Source of the DNA: Bacteroidota bacterium
GTDB taxonomy: Bacteria > Bacteroidota > Bacteroidia > Palsa-965
Assembly (NCBI GenBank): GCA_013288325.1
Contig: JABDCB010000011.1
Span: 1-59,894, forward strand
Direction: 5' to 3'
Length of the DNA: 59,894 bases
Below, piece by piece: positions 1-8,478 of this stretch; position 1 is the first letter of the stretch; each line of letters begins with the position of its first letter. The notes beneath the pieces were generated by a model, which was not told the DNA's origin, ran no database searches, and saw only the letters and a list, made by a program, of their open reading frames with translations. Position numbers and translations under genes: made by a program.

Positions 1-1
1 C

Positions 2-685
2 TTATGGTCCGTCCTTTTTGCTAAGGCTTGCGGTCATCCGCTGGTAAATAACGGAGAAGCCATGGAGATGCTTCATGAAATGCAACCATTCACGTCTCTG
101 TCTTTTGTCTTTGCTGCGATCACCGGTTTCTTCCTTTTTGTTTCCAGCGTAGTGGCCGGATATGTGGATAATAAAGTTTTGTATAGCAGCATAGGAATGC
201 GTCTGCACAATAAACTGTCATCCGTTGCCGGAGATGAAAAAAGCAGGAGAAGCCGTATCATCTCCTATCTGGAAAAGAATGCAGGCACGCTTGTCGGCAA
301 TGTATTTTTAGGGTTCTTACTCGGTACGGTGGGACTCATCGGTCATCTTTTCGCAACCCCGTATGCTATCCGTCATATTACTTTCTCCACCGGCAATCTT
401 GCTATTGCATTGTATCAGATGAGTTTCAGTCTAAAACTATCGTATGTATTTTTCTGTATAGCGGGCATCATCGGAATAGGCACATTCAATTTCCTGGCCA
501 GTTTTTCCTTTGCATTTTATGTTGGGGTTAAATCCAGGAATATTGATATGAAACAATATTTTCGGTTTTCTGTTACGCTTTTCCGGTATTGGAGAAAAAG
601 GCCTCTTCATTTTATCCTTCCTCCCGGCAAAGAGCCGGAGGAAAGTATACTTGAAAAGAATGTCCATGTATACTCTGTCAAATAA
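2..685 (+). CDS. C-terminal part of SpecificRecomb-family (Gcr-like) membrane protein
   Basis: The reading frame is open from the first bases of the window, so this is the 3' end of a longer gene; the ATG at 62 is internal. The visible part contains FAAITGFFLFVSSVVAGYVDNK, then GNVFLGFLLGTVGLIGHLF and IRHITFSTGNLA, which I recognise as the conserved C-terminal half of the PF10136 family called 'site-specific recombinase' (gonococcal Gcr). At least three hydrophobic membrane segments are visible (about residues 35-55, 95-125 and 145-175 of the open frame). Despite the family name, no recombinase catalytic motif is visible, and the protein reads as an integral membrane protein; its real function is unclear. 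It converges with the PAP2 gene, leaving 15 bp between the stops. Confidence 0.75.
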   Translation, partial: LWSVLFAKACGHPLVNNGEAMEMLHEMQPFTSLSFVFAAITGFFLFVSSVVAGYVDNKVLYSSIGMRLHNKLSSVAGDEKSRRSRIISYLEKNAGTLVGNVFLGFLLGTVGLIGHLFATPYAIRHITFSTGNLAIALYQMSFSLKLSYVFFCIAGIIGIGTFNFLASFSFAFYVGVKSRNIDMKQYFRFSVTLFRYWRKRPLHFILPPGKEPEESILEKNVHVYSVK

Positions 686-700
686 GAAATCGCATTCCGG

Positions 701-1279
701 CTACTTGATGCTTTTCTGTACCTGATAACAAAGCAGAGATGAACCTGCACCGATCAGGATACCTGCCAGCACATCCGTAGGGTAATGAACACCCAGGTGC
801 ATCCTCGACCAGGCCACCGCACCCGCGTATAGATATGCCGGTGCTATAACATACCATTTGGGGTATGCCAGGCTATAGGCAGTAGCCAAAGCAAAAGCAC
901 TGGTGGTATGACCGGAAGGAAATGAAAAAGGTCCGGCCTTGGTTTCCTTTTGTATATCATCATACGTTACAAAAGGTCTTTTCCGTTTTACAGCAAATTT
1001 AAAACCCGTGCTGATACCCAGGGCCAGTAATACCGACGAACCGGCTATCACCCCCTGACGGGTAAGCATTTTATCGTTGTTATAAAATCCCATACCTATA
1101 TTGGTAAGCGGCACTACAGGACAAAGAACCGGTACGGTCCAGGTAATGGCTTTCATGGTACCATCCAGTTTTGTGTTACGATGCACGTTGATTTTGCGCA
1201 ACAGATTAATATCTGCATTCTGGCTTTCGGCCATTCCGGCACACACAAAGAAAAATAATACGAGAAGGTGTATTTTCAA
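701..1279 (-). CDS. PAP2-superfamily membrane-associated phosphatase
   Basis: This 192-aa protein has the three PAP2 (type 2 phosphatidic acid phosphatase) signature motifs in order: KFAVKRKRPF (KxxxxxxRP), FPSGHTTSAF (PSGH) and SRMHLGVHYPTDVLAG (SRxxxxxHxxxD). Members dephosphorylate lipid phosphates such as undecaprenyl pyrophosphate or phosphatidate at the membrane; substrate cannot be told from sequence. A hydrophobic N-terminal segment (MKIHLLVLFFFVCAG) looks like a signal peptide or first membrane helix. The start that keeps it is a TTG codon; no in-frame ATG lies between it and the upstream TAG stop, so TTG is the best start. Family assignment is firm, physiological substrate unknown. 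Confidence 0.9.
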   Translation of the reverse strand: MKIHLLVLFFFVCAGMAESQNADINLLRKINVHRNTKLDGTMKAITWTVPVLCPVVPLTNIGMGFYNNDKMLTRQGVIAGSSVLLALGISTGFKFAVKRKRPFVTYDDIQKETKAGPFSFPSGHTTSAFALATAYSLAYPKWYVIAPAYLYAGAVAWSRMHLGVHYPTDVLAGILIGAGSSLLCYQVQKSIK

Positions 1280-1314
1280 GTTAAGCGCAGCGTTACTGAA
1301 TTCTGTATAGTTGA

Positions 1315-1677
1315 TTAACTATGGTATACTCTCGACGCCACAATCAATCCATCCTTTATCTCGAGTACTTCACCCACGGTAAGGTCTTCTTCACCCTTTA
1401 CCTTTCGGATATATTCCATAAATATCGCTGTATCTCCTGCAATAAAATTCTGAGGTAAGTATTGGAGAGAAGGTAAACGATCAAAGGAATCCTTCCACCA
1501 GGCTCTTAGTTCATTCTTACCTTTGATGAGTCCCAGTGTGTCCGGCTTGCGGATTTTCAGTTTAGGGCTGTAATGCTGCGCGTTTTCATGATACAAGGCA
1601 AGCAATTTCTCCAGGTTATGTTCATTAAAAGCGTCAAACCATTGACGTGCTATATGCAGATGTTGATCCTGAGACAT
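1315..1677 (-). CDS. SnoaL/NTF2-like fold protein
   Basis: A 120-aa single-domain protein with the pattern of the SnoaL-like (nuclear transport factor 2 fold) family: N-terminal helix ARQWFDAFNEHNLEKLLALY, a hydrophilic YSPKL loop, GKNELRAWWKDSFDRLP in the middle, and alternating strands ending VGEVLEIKDGLIVASRVYHS. Length is normal for the family. Such proteins act as small-molecule isomerases or cyclases or simply bind ligands, so no reaction can be assigned. It reads in the same direction as the PAP2 gene and may be cotranscribed with it (35 bp gap). Confidence 0.75.
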   Translation of the reverse strand: MSQDQHLHIARQWFDAFNEHNLEKLLALYHENAQHYSPKLKIRKPDTLGLIKGKNELRAWWKDSFDRLPSLQYLPQNFIAGDTAIFMEYIRKVKGEEDLTVGEVLEIKDGLIVASRVYHS

Positions 1678-1727
1678 GTGATACCCTTATTACGAATGAA
1701 GCCTATTTTCATGACAAAGTAATAAAT

Positions 1728-3122
1728 TTACTCCTTCAGAAACTTCTTCACCTCTACTCCATTTTCGGTACTCATCCTGACCACATACATGCCGGGAGCA
1801 AAACCGGAGATATTCACTTCGGTTTGATGTTGCTGCACAACCTGCTGAAGAATCAGCTGGCCTTGCATATTGAAAATGGAAATGGTTTGCGGTTGATTGC
1901 TGAAGGAGGTATTTTCAATGGTAATCCGGTCATTGGCAGGATTGGGATAGAGGGAAAATTTATTTTCTTCTGTTTTTTCAGCAACACCTGTGGCACAACT
2001 CAGCAAGGCGTTAAACGCCGTCATATCCCCGTTAAAAACATCCTGATCCACCTGTGGGTTATTGATTCCGCTGGTGGCAAGAGTCCAGGAATATTGTTTA
2101 AAGGTCCAATGTGTCCATACACCTATGTTGACCGGAGCAGCCGTGGGGCTACCATCGGGATCGGCAATCCAGAGCGGGTAAACATTTAAAGAGCTGTTCA
2201 GGTACGATGCGATGGAACCATTGGTATAAAGCACCGGCGTGATGCCTGTCTGATTGTAAACAGCCGTCATCCAGGTCTGCACCCAACTGGTAAGCGCAGC
2301 GCTGGTCATAGAAGATATAAGTGATGGTCCGCTTGGGGGATCTTCCAGATCCAGAGCCGGAGGCAGGTAACAGGCCTTGATATTCGATCCGGCTACGCTC
2401 AAAAAGAAAGTAGCTTCGGCAGATGCGCTGTTCGTTTCCGGGTGTGCAAAGTGATAAGGGCCTATTGCCACTCCCGCCGCATGAGCATTGGTATTGTTGG
2501 TTGCATAGGAAGGATCGGTATAGGTAGTTCCTTCCGTTGATTTGGCCCAGGCGAATGACATGCCTCCTGTACCTTTTACCTGTGTCCAGTTTATATTGCC
2601 ATAGGATCCGTCACTGTCGTAATGCGAAACATCTACCCCTAAAATCGTTGTGCTTGCTCCACCATTTGCCTGTCTCCATACCAACGTGTTATAAGGCGAA
2701 CCGGTATTGCTCTGGCAGTTAGACTGACTTGTCAATAATTTAACTACTCCGGTATAGGTGGCTGTCCAGCTGATATAAGGTCCTTTACCACCGGTGCCAC
2801 AATTATTATCGCTGAAACAGAGATTAGCCGATGTGCTATTATTAATCAGCGTAAGCTGAGCATCCCAGTTGGTGGATACTCCTCCATGTGTTTCGCAATA
2901 GCTCCACTCGTATACATTGCCGGAAGTAACATTGAACAAGGTCCAGTTACCAGCGTTCATATAGGCGCTTACCGTGGTCCAGGAAGAAGAGGTAGTGGAA
3001 AAGGTGGTGGAAGGATATTGATTTGTTTCATTGCTGCAAAAACCCGAACTCAGACATTCCTGCGCCTGTATGTTCAGAGCGATAATAGCAAATGACATAA
3101 AAAAGAGTACATATTTTTTCAT
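1728..3122 (-). CDS. Secreted GH25 lysozyme with T9SS sorting domain
   Basis: This 464-aa protein starts with a signal peptide (MKKYVLFFMSFAIIALNIQAQ). Residues about 30-145 form a Cys-containing beta-rich module. Residues about 158-370 are glycoside hydrolase family 25: GVDVSHYDSDGSYGNINW, FAWAKSTEGTTYTDPSY, GPYHFAHPET and PALDLEDPP (the DxE catalytic motif), then WIADPDG and FKQYSW. GH25 enzymes cleave N-acetylmuramyl bonds in peptidoglycan. The end (FSLYPNPANDRITIENTSF ... GMYVVRM ... KKFLKE) is a type A T9SS C-terminal domain, so the enzyme is predicted to cross the outer membrane and be released or surface-anchored. This suggests attack on other bacteria or scavenging rather than self wall growth (inference). 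Confidence 0.92.
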   Translation of the reverse strand: MKKYVLFFMSFAIIALNIQAQECLSSGFCSNETNQYPSTTFSTTSSSWTTVSAYMNAGNWTLFNVTSGNVYEWSYCETHGGVSTNWDAQLTLINNSTSANLCFSDNNCGTGGKGPYISWTATYTGVVKLLTSQSNCQSNTGSPYNTLVWRQANGGASTTILGVDVSHYDSDGSYGNINWTQVKGTGGMSFAWAKSTEGTTYTDPSYATNNTNAHAAGVAIGPYHFAHPETNSASAEATFFLSVAGSNIKACYLPPALDLEDPPSGPSLISSMTSAALTSWVQTWMTAVYNQTGITPVLYTNGSIASYLNSSLNVYPLWIADPDGSPTAAPVNIGVWTHWTFKQYSWTLATSGINNPQVDQDVFNGDMTAFNALLSCATGVAEKTEENKFSLYPNPANDRITIENTSFSNQPQTISIFNMQGQLILQQVVQQHQTEVNISGFAPGMYVVRMSTENGVEVKKFLKE

Positions 3123-3308
3123 TTTACTTTTGTTTTAGGAACGCATATCCATACGGAGATCCGTTCTGCACATGGTAATTAATAAGAAAGGGAGAATTGG
3201 TCATTCAAGATAAGATAAATACCTTGAAAAACAAGGATATATATTCATTATCTTGGGTTCTTATGCCAGTTCCCTTATATCGGGCTTAATTATTGCAACG
3301 AATACTAT

Positions 3309-4322
3309 ATGAAACTTAATTTTTTCCTTCTTTTACTCTTTATCTCTTCCCCGGCGTTTTTTTCACAGACCGTATCCCGTCCTTCGCTTTGCGACAGTAC
3401 GAAGACTATGGGAGAACAGTTTACACCCGAAAACAGCGAGCTGTTTATAGGCCAGGAGCTCTATCTGCCCCCTGTTCTTCATCATGATTCAGGGCCTGTC
3501 TTGTTTTCAAAAGACAGCACGGGAGGCGATATCGACAAAAAGTATTATACCATTGTATCTGTTTTGAAAGGTGATGCCCGGGAACAGCTGAAACAGGTAA
3601 AAGCAGTTAACCGGTGCGGATCACGTTATAAAGATCTGGTTAAGGCACAATGGGATGACCTGATTATACACACCGTATTTGTGCTGAGAGAAAATAAAGC
3701 CGATCTCTCTCATCCGACATTTCTTTATTGGGTGGTGTGTCAGAGTAAATATCCTCCGTATTGTTATAGCAATTTCGATGCGTTTTTCCCCACAGCCTAT
3801 TTTGAAAAACAAAAACAAGTGTATTTAAATCAGGAAATAATCCTGCTCCGTGACAAAAGCAAATGGTTGTGTATTGATGTGAGTGTATTGGGAAACAGGG
3901 ACACCAATACTCATGAAACATCGTACGCCTTGTTTTGCGTTTTGAAAAACGAAAAGAGAGATCAGCTACAGCTTACCCCTTCCTGGGATCCTGCCAAAAG
4001 AAGCTTTATGACAGCCCGGGAATACAATCGTCTGGAGCATGCCAACAGGAATCAGAAAGAACAATTATTTCAGACTGAAAAAGATAAAAAGGAGAAGTTT
4101 GAAGCCGAATGCACCACGCGCTTCGGAGCCCGTAAAGGAGCCCTGATAGCAGAAGGAAAAATAGAACCCGGCATGACCACCGACATGTGCAAAGCAGCCT
4201 GGGGTGCTCCCTGGGATCAGTCGAAAACCACTACGCCCGGCAGTTCAAAAGAAACCTGGAGCTATAACTGGAATTATACGCTCTTCTTCGAAAACGGATT
4301 ACTGGTCATAATCCGTCATTAG
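3309..4322 (+). CDS. Secreted protein with C-terminal BamE/SmpA-like domain
   Basis: This 337-aa protein begins with a signal peptide (MKLNFFLLLLFISSPAFFSQ). I do not recognise the central part, which has scattered cysteines (SLCDSTK, NRCGSRY, PPYCYSN). Residues about 245-275 are charged and probably helical (NRNQKEQLFQTEKDKKEK). The last ~55 residues fit the SmpA/OmlA (BamE-type) pattern: IEPGMTTDMCKAAWGAPW, then TWSYNWNYTLFFENGLLVII. That fold is a small protein-interaction module used in many envelope proteins, so the match does not make it a BamE orthologue. It is divergent from the GH25 gene and has no sorting domain, suggesting a periplasmic location. Confidence 0.7.
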   Translation: MKLNFFLLLLFISSPAFFSQTVSRPSLCDSTKTMGEQFTPENSELFIGQELYLPPVLHHDSGPVLFSKDSTGGDIDKKYYTIVSVLKGDAREQLKQVKAVNRCGSRYKDLVKAQWDDLIIHTVFVLRENKADLSHPTFLYWVVCQSKYPPYCYSNFDAFFPTAYFEKQKQVYLNQEIILLRDKSKWLCIDVSVLGNRDTNTHETSYALFCVLKNEKRDQLQLTPSWDPAKRSFMTAREYNRLEHANRNQKEQLFQTEKDKKEKFEAECTTRFGARKGALIAEGKIEPGMTTDMCKAAWGAPWDQSKTTTPGSSKETWSYNWNYTLFFENGLLVIIRH

Positions 4323-4341
4323 CCTATTCCTAAAACTTACT

Positions 4342-4349
4342 TACTTTTG
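4342..4349 (+). promoter_or_regulatory. Possible -7 promoter box (TAnnTTTG)
   Basis: TACTTTTG matches the Bacteroidota -7 element exactly and lies about 95 bp before the MBL hydrolase ATG. No convincing TTG -33 element sits 18-21 bp upstream, so this is only a candidate start site for the MBL/acyl-CoA dehydrogenase operon. Confidence 0.35.
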
Positions 4350-4444
4350 TTTCTCCTTCATGCGAGGCAACTATTACTTGTCCCGATATGTAGAAACATT
4401 AAATTAATATTCACGGAATCAGTAAAATAAAAACCAAAACAACG

Positions 4445-5290
4445 ATGAAAATACTCAAATGGGTAGGGATCATAGTGCTGGTGCTTGGAGCAACAGCGTT
4501 TACCCTGTTTATGATCTATGTAAACCCGATGATGCAAAAAATGAAAAAAACCTCTGTTGTCAATTACGACAAGGATCTGACCATTGTGTTAGGCGGCGGC
4601 GGCAATAGCGGCATTCTTACTTCCGATAGCCTGGTTATTGTGATTGATACCAAAATGGGAGATGCTGCGGAACAGCTTTCAAAAAAGGTAAAAGAGCTGG
4701 CCGGAAGTAAACCTATTCTCGTTATCAATACGCACTTCCATTCCGATCATACGGGAGGTAATAAATTCTATAAAGGGCAAACTATTATAGCCGGTGGAAA
4801 TTACACCAAAGAAGAGTGGACAAAACAAAATGGCGATGAAGCATTACCGACACAGTGGCTGAAAGATAAGATGGATATTAAAATGGGTTCCGACACCGTT
4901 ACCCTTTTTAATATCGGCAAAAATGTACATACCGCCAGCGACATTGTAGTATACCTCCACAAACGAAAGATGCTGTTTACCGGGGACATTGTTCTTAACA
5001 AACAAACTCCTGCCCTGCTAGGTGTTGCCGATCCCGATGGATATATGTATACATTCGATATGCTTCCGAAACTGTTTGATATCCAGAAGATCGTTCCCGG
5101 GCATGGTGAAATAGGAGGAATAGAGCTGATTGATAACTTCCGTCAGTATTTTGTGGATATGAAAACGGCTGCTACCGATGATTCTAAAAAAGATGAACTG
5201 GTGGCCAAATATAAAGACTGGGGTCAATTACCTTTCTTCATGTCGCCTGGTGCAACCATCAAAGTGTTTAAAAAGAAAATGCAGCAGTAA
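4445..5290 (+). CDS. Membrane-anchored metallo-beta-lactamase-fold hydrolase
   Basis: This 281-aa protein has an N-terminal hydrophobic anchor (about residues 5-25) followed by an MBL fold. The zinc motif is INTHFHSDHTGG (HxHxDH) near residue 100, with later ligands in LFTGDIVLN (Asp) and VPGHGEIGG (His). This is the glyoxalase II-like/beta-lactamase-like arrangement for a two-metal hydrolase facing the periplasm. Substrate is not evident; the MBL fold covers thioesters, lactones and beta-lactams. The acyl-CoA dehydrogenase gene follows after 20 bp, so the two are probably one operon. Confidence 0.85.
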   Translation: MKILKWVGIIVLVLGATAFTLFMIYVNPMMQKMKKTSVVNYDKDLTIVLGGGGNSGILTSDSLVIVIDTKMGDAAEQLSKKVKELAGSKPILVINTHFHSDHTGGNKFYKGQTIIAGGNYTKEEWTKQNGDEALPTQWLKDKMDIKMGSDTVTLFNIGKNVHTASDIVVYLHKRKMLFTGDIVLNKQTPALLGVADPDGYMYTFDMLPKLFDIQKIVPGHGEIGGIELIDNFRQYFVDMKTAATDDSKKDELVAKYKDWGQLPFFMSPGATIKVFKKKMQQ

Positions 5291-5310
5291 GCGCTATCCG
5301 ATAAGGAACC

Positions 5311-6981
5311 ATGCCAAACAAAGTTTTAGCCGGCAGCTATAAGCCAAGCAGCGATTTTTATGCGAGCGATCGCATTCTTTCCAATTATTTAAGTTCACGT
5401 CTTTCTGCAGATGCCTTTTCTTATATACGTCCGAAACTGGATAAACAAGGAAAGGAATCGGCAGGAAGAATGAATGAATTGTCTCTGCTGGCTGATAAGC
5501 ATGGGCCGGAACTTGTAAAGCGCTCTCCTCTGGGCGAAACGATTAATGAAATAAAGTTTCATCCCGCCTATTGGGAGCTGATGGAAATTGCCGTTGCTTC
5601 CGATATGATGCGGGTGAAATGGGAACCCGGTTTGAAATCCCGTTTCAAGACAGAACGGCATCTCTTAGGATTCAGCACAGGCTTTCTGTATGCTATGAGT
5701 GAATCGGGACAATATTGTCCGCTGTGTATGACCGACGGTGTGGCCCGTCTCATCGATCTCTTTTGTAAAGAAGAAGATAAAAAAAGACTCCTTCCCGGAA
5801 TCTATACCGATCATGCCGCCGATTTCCTGACCGGAGCCATGTTCCTCACCGAAAAATCGGGAGGATCGGATGTAGGAGCCAATCTTGTAAAAGCCCGTCA
5901 GGTAAAAGGCGACCGGTATATTTTAAGCGGAGAAAAATGGTTTTGCAGCAATGCCAATGCCGATATCATCTTTGTACTTGCACGCACGGATGAAAATATT
6001 GCAGGAACAAAAGGTCTTTCCATTTTCCTGGTCGAGAAAAAACTACCTAGCGGAGAAAAGAATCCGATAGATATTATCCGTCTGAAAGATAAACTGGGTG
6101 TCCGTTCCATGGCCAGCGCCGAATGTATGCTGGGAGAGACGGAAGGAATACTGGTGGGCAAGGAGTTTGAAGGATTTAAGATCATGGCGGAAATGATGAA
6201 TCTTTCACGCCTGTACAATTCCGTAGCAGCTGTAGCGGCTGCCAGAAGAGCGTTGATAGAAGCATATCAGTTTCTCTGTCACCGCCCCAGTTTTGGAAAG
6301 ATGGCTGCCGAGCATGCCTTGATACGCATTAAACTGGAAGAGCTATCAGCCTTATACAATTCTATCTTCTACATGCTGTGGAGAGCTGTGGAAGCGCTCG
6401 ACAAGGCCGATAACAGTAACAAGGAAGAAGCTTCTCTGCTTCGTCTGCTTACACCCATGATTAAAAAATGGTCGTCCGAATCAGGGGTCTATATCGTGCG
6501 TGAATGCATGGAGCTGATGGGAGGAATCGGATATATAGAAGATCTGGTGATGCCTAAAATTATGCGGGATGTAATGGTTCTTCCCATCTGGGAGGGTGCA
6601 GGCAATATCATGATTCTGGATATGCTTCGTGCCATGACAAAATCGGAAGGCTTTCAGGTGATGTGCGAAGAAATAAAAAAAGCAGCAGCGCTTGATAAAA
6701 CTTTCGGCCCCGAAATGATACGAGAGCTGAATGCTTTGCTTGCTGTTCAAAGCCAGCTCGCAACAAGTGATAAAGATACCATGGAAGCTTCTGCAGGTGT
6801 CTTTTTTAACCGGCTTATGTTTCTATACCGGGATGCCGTTTTATTGAAAGCACGTAACGACGAAAGCTCCCGCTGGATTCAACCTACCCTTCATTATTAT
6901 AAGAAGAAGAAAGACAATCCGGAACTTGTTACGCCTTTGTCGCCGGAGAAAATTTCGGATATGATGGGTTGGCAAGCCTGA
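5311..6981 (+). CDS. Acyl-CoA dehydrogenase family protein (AidB-like size)
   Basis: This 556-aa protein is longer than classical acyl-CoA dehydrogenases (~380 aa) and matches the AidB-like branch in size and motifs. FLTGAMFLTEKSGGSDVGAN and SGEKWFCSNANADI are the FAD/substrate-binding middle domain. CMELMGGIGYIEDLVMPKI followed by LPIWEGAGNIMILDMLR is the conserved C-terminal helical region typical of AidB relatives. The C-terminal ~120 residues form an extra helical extension. The enzyme should bind FAD and oxidise an acyl-CoA or related substrate in the cytoplasm; AidB members have poorly known substrates. It converges head-on with the OmpA-like gene with only 3 bp between the stops, leaving no room for a terminator. 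Confidence 0.88.
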   Translation: MPNKVLAGSYKPSSDFYASDRILSNYLSSRLSADAFSYIRPKLDKQGKESAGRMNELSLLADKHGPELVKRSPLGETINEIKFHPAYWELMEIAVASDMMRVKWEPGLKSRFKTERHLLGFSTGFLYAMSESGQYCPLCMTDGVARLIDLFCKEEDKKRLLPGIYTDHAADFLTGAMFLTEKSGGSDVGANLVKARQVKGDRYILSGEKWFCSNANADIIFVLARTDENIAGTKGLSIFLVEKKLPSGEKNPIDIIRLKDKLGVRSMASAECMLGETEGILVGKEFEGFKIMAEMMNLSRLYNSVAAVAAARRALIEAYQFLCHRPSFGKMAAEHALIRIKLEELSALYNSIFYMLWRAVEALDKADNSNKEEASLLRLLTPMIKKWSSESGVYIVRECMELMGGIGYIEDLVMPKIMRDVMVLPIWEGAGNIMILDMLRAMTKSEGFQVMCEEIKKAAALDKTFGPEMIRELNALLAVQSQLATSDKDTMEASAGVFFNRLMFLYRDAVLLKARNDESSRWIQPTLHYYKKKKDNPELVTPLSPEKISDMMGWQA

Positions 6982-6984
6982 GCC

Positions 6985-8292
6985 CTATTGCTCGAAGAAG
7001 AAATCGATCAGTTTATTGATCTTATCTACGGTAAGCGAATTACCTCCGTTAAAGAATTCATCAATGGCGCTTGTTACTTCCGATACGGAGATAACACCAT
7101 CCCCGTTTTTATCCAACTCTCTGAAATCAGCAGGAATCTGTTTCTTACCCGAAGCGCTTGAGCTGCTCATAGATTTCTCCAGTTCTTTCAGATATTCGGC
7201 CGAAGGGGCTGCATTAAATGCCTTGCTTCTGGCCAGATAAATAGAATCGTAACGGGCTATTACTTTCTGATGTTCGGCAATCTGTTTGTAATCCAGTTTC
7301 ACACCGTGCTCATCCACCTTAGCACCTTTCTTGGTGTTCGGCTCCTTATCTAAATAATCGGGTACACCATCTCCATCGGTATCTAAAGGACATCCCTTCT
7401 CATCCACCTTAACACCTTTGGGAGTGCCCGGGCACTGATCTTCCGAATCTTTTACCCCGTCACCATCCGAATCCAGATTGTCAATCTCGGTCCAATCTAC
7501 CTTCTCATAATTCTTGTTGTTATCTGCTTCCTGTTTGTTTTTACCGAATTTATAATGAACGGATACATTCAGATAAACATATTTATCATCGCCGGTAGCT
7601 CCTTTTCTTCCATCCACATCTTTTGCCATGACATAGTTATAGGCAAAGTTTACCCGGCTGCTCAGGTGATCGGTAATATTGATCTTGATTCCAAAGCCTA
7701 AAGGAATGCTGAGCGCTGTCTTTGGTCCGGAAAGAGGCGTATTGTAAAGATATTCCCGGGTTTCAATAATCGCTCCGGGGGTGCCCTGTGGCAGGTTGCG
7801 TATGCTACCATCATTCCAGTAATAATAAGGATGTCCCTTGCTGTCGAGTGAGTCGCAGTAAGGGTGATAAGAAAGAAAGCCAAGTCCCACCGAAATATAA
7901 GGAACCACTACCCCACCGGGTTTCATGATGACGCCATTATCAAAAGGGAAAATAACATCGAGGCCGAACTGGCTGATCTTGGTTTCAAAATTAAGGTTAT
8001 CGTAAGGGCCATGATCATTACCGGCCACATGCCCGAAGAGTCCGTATCCGGAAAGAGCAACAAAATTGCCAAGTCGTTCTTCCACATTGAAATGATAACC
8101 GGTACGGACGCCTGAAAGCTGGCCATCATGAGCCCTGGCAGGATCACCCACACCTCCGTAATAAGTCATCATACCCATCCCGGCACCAACGCTTGGCAAA
8201 TCCAATCCTTTGGAAGCATGCGTCGTATCATTACCACCTGCCCTTAAGGAAGCCGTGATGATCAGAAAAGACATAAAAATAAAAAGCTTCAT
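6985..8292 (-). CDS. Outer-membrane beta-barrel protein with TSP3 repeats and EF-hand
   Basis: I start this gene at the ATG at 8292 (MKLFIFMSFLIITASLRAGG), which gives a clean signal peptide; ATG 8301 is a close alternative and an in-frame extension to 8388 would put 30 odd residues before the signal. Residues about 25-260 alternate like an OmpA-type eight-stranded barrel (GAGMGMMTYYGGVGD, LGFLSYHPY, RVNFAYNYVMAKD). Then come two calcium-binding thrombospondin type 3 repeats (DSDGDGVKDSEDQCPGTP, DTDGDGVPDYLD). Near the C terminus is an EF-hand loop (DKNGDGVISVSEV). No OmpA peptidoglycan-binding domain follows the TSP3 repeats, unlike usual Bacteroidota OmpA proteins, so this is a variant ending in an EF-hand domain. 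Confidence 0.8.
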   Translation of the reverse strand: MKLFIFMSFLIITASLRAGGNDTTHASKGLDLPSVGAGMGMMTYYGGVGDPARAHDGQLSGVRTGYHFNVEERLGNFVALSGYGLFGHVAGNDHGPYDNLNFETKISQFGLDVIFPFDNGVIMKPGGVVVPYISVGLGFLSYHPYCDSLDSKGHPYYYWNDGSIRNLPQGTPGAIIETREYLYNTPLSGPKTALSIPLGFGIKINITDHLSSRVNFAYNYVMAKDVDGRKGATGDDKYVYLNVSVHYKFGKNKQEADNNKNYEKVDWTEIDNLDSDGDGVKDSEDQCPGTPKGVKVDEKGCPLDTDGDGVPDYLDKEPNTKKGAKVDEHGVKLDYKQIAEHQKVIARYDSIYLARSKAFNAAPSAEYLKELEKSMSSSSASGKKQIPADFRELDKNGDGVISVSEVTSAIDEFFNGGNSLTVDKINKLIDFFFEQ

Positions 8293-8478
8293 GCTCCGCA
8301 TAAAAACGTTATTGGATCCCGGCACTAATAGTTTAAGGAATAGCGAGTATGGATGTTTAAATATAAGTACGTATTTTGAAAAAAACAAGTTTAATCCAGG
8401 CGGTTCTCAATTTATACTACATTCGTTTTCAAATCCCGGTATCCAAACCTATTCCCAACAGGCGCTATACCTCTTTTT

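Noticed and set aside
2-685. Site-specific recombinase as a mobile-element marker
   Set aside because: The family name is historical; the sequence is a multi-helix membrane protein without recombinase motifs.
3222-3236. CCTTG-AAAAA-CAAGG hairpin before the BamE-like gene
   Set aside because: A 5-bp stem in AT-rich DNA is expected by chance.
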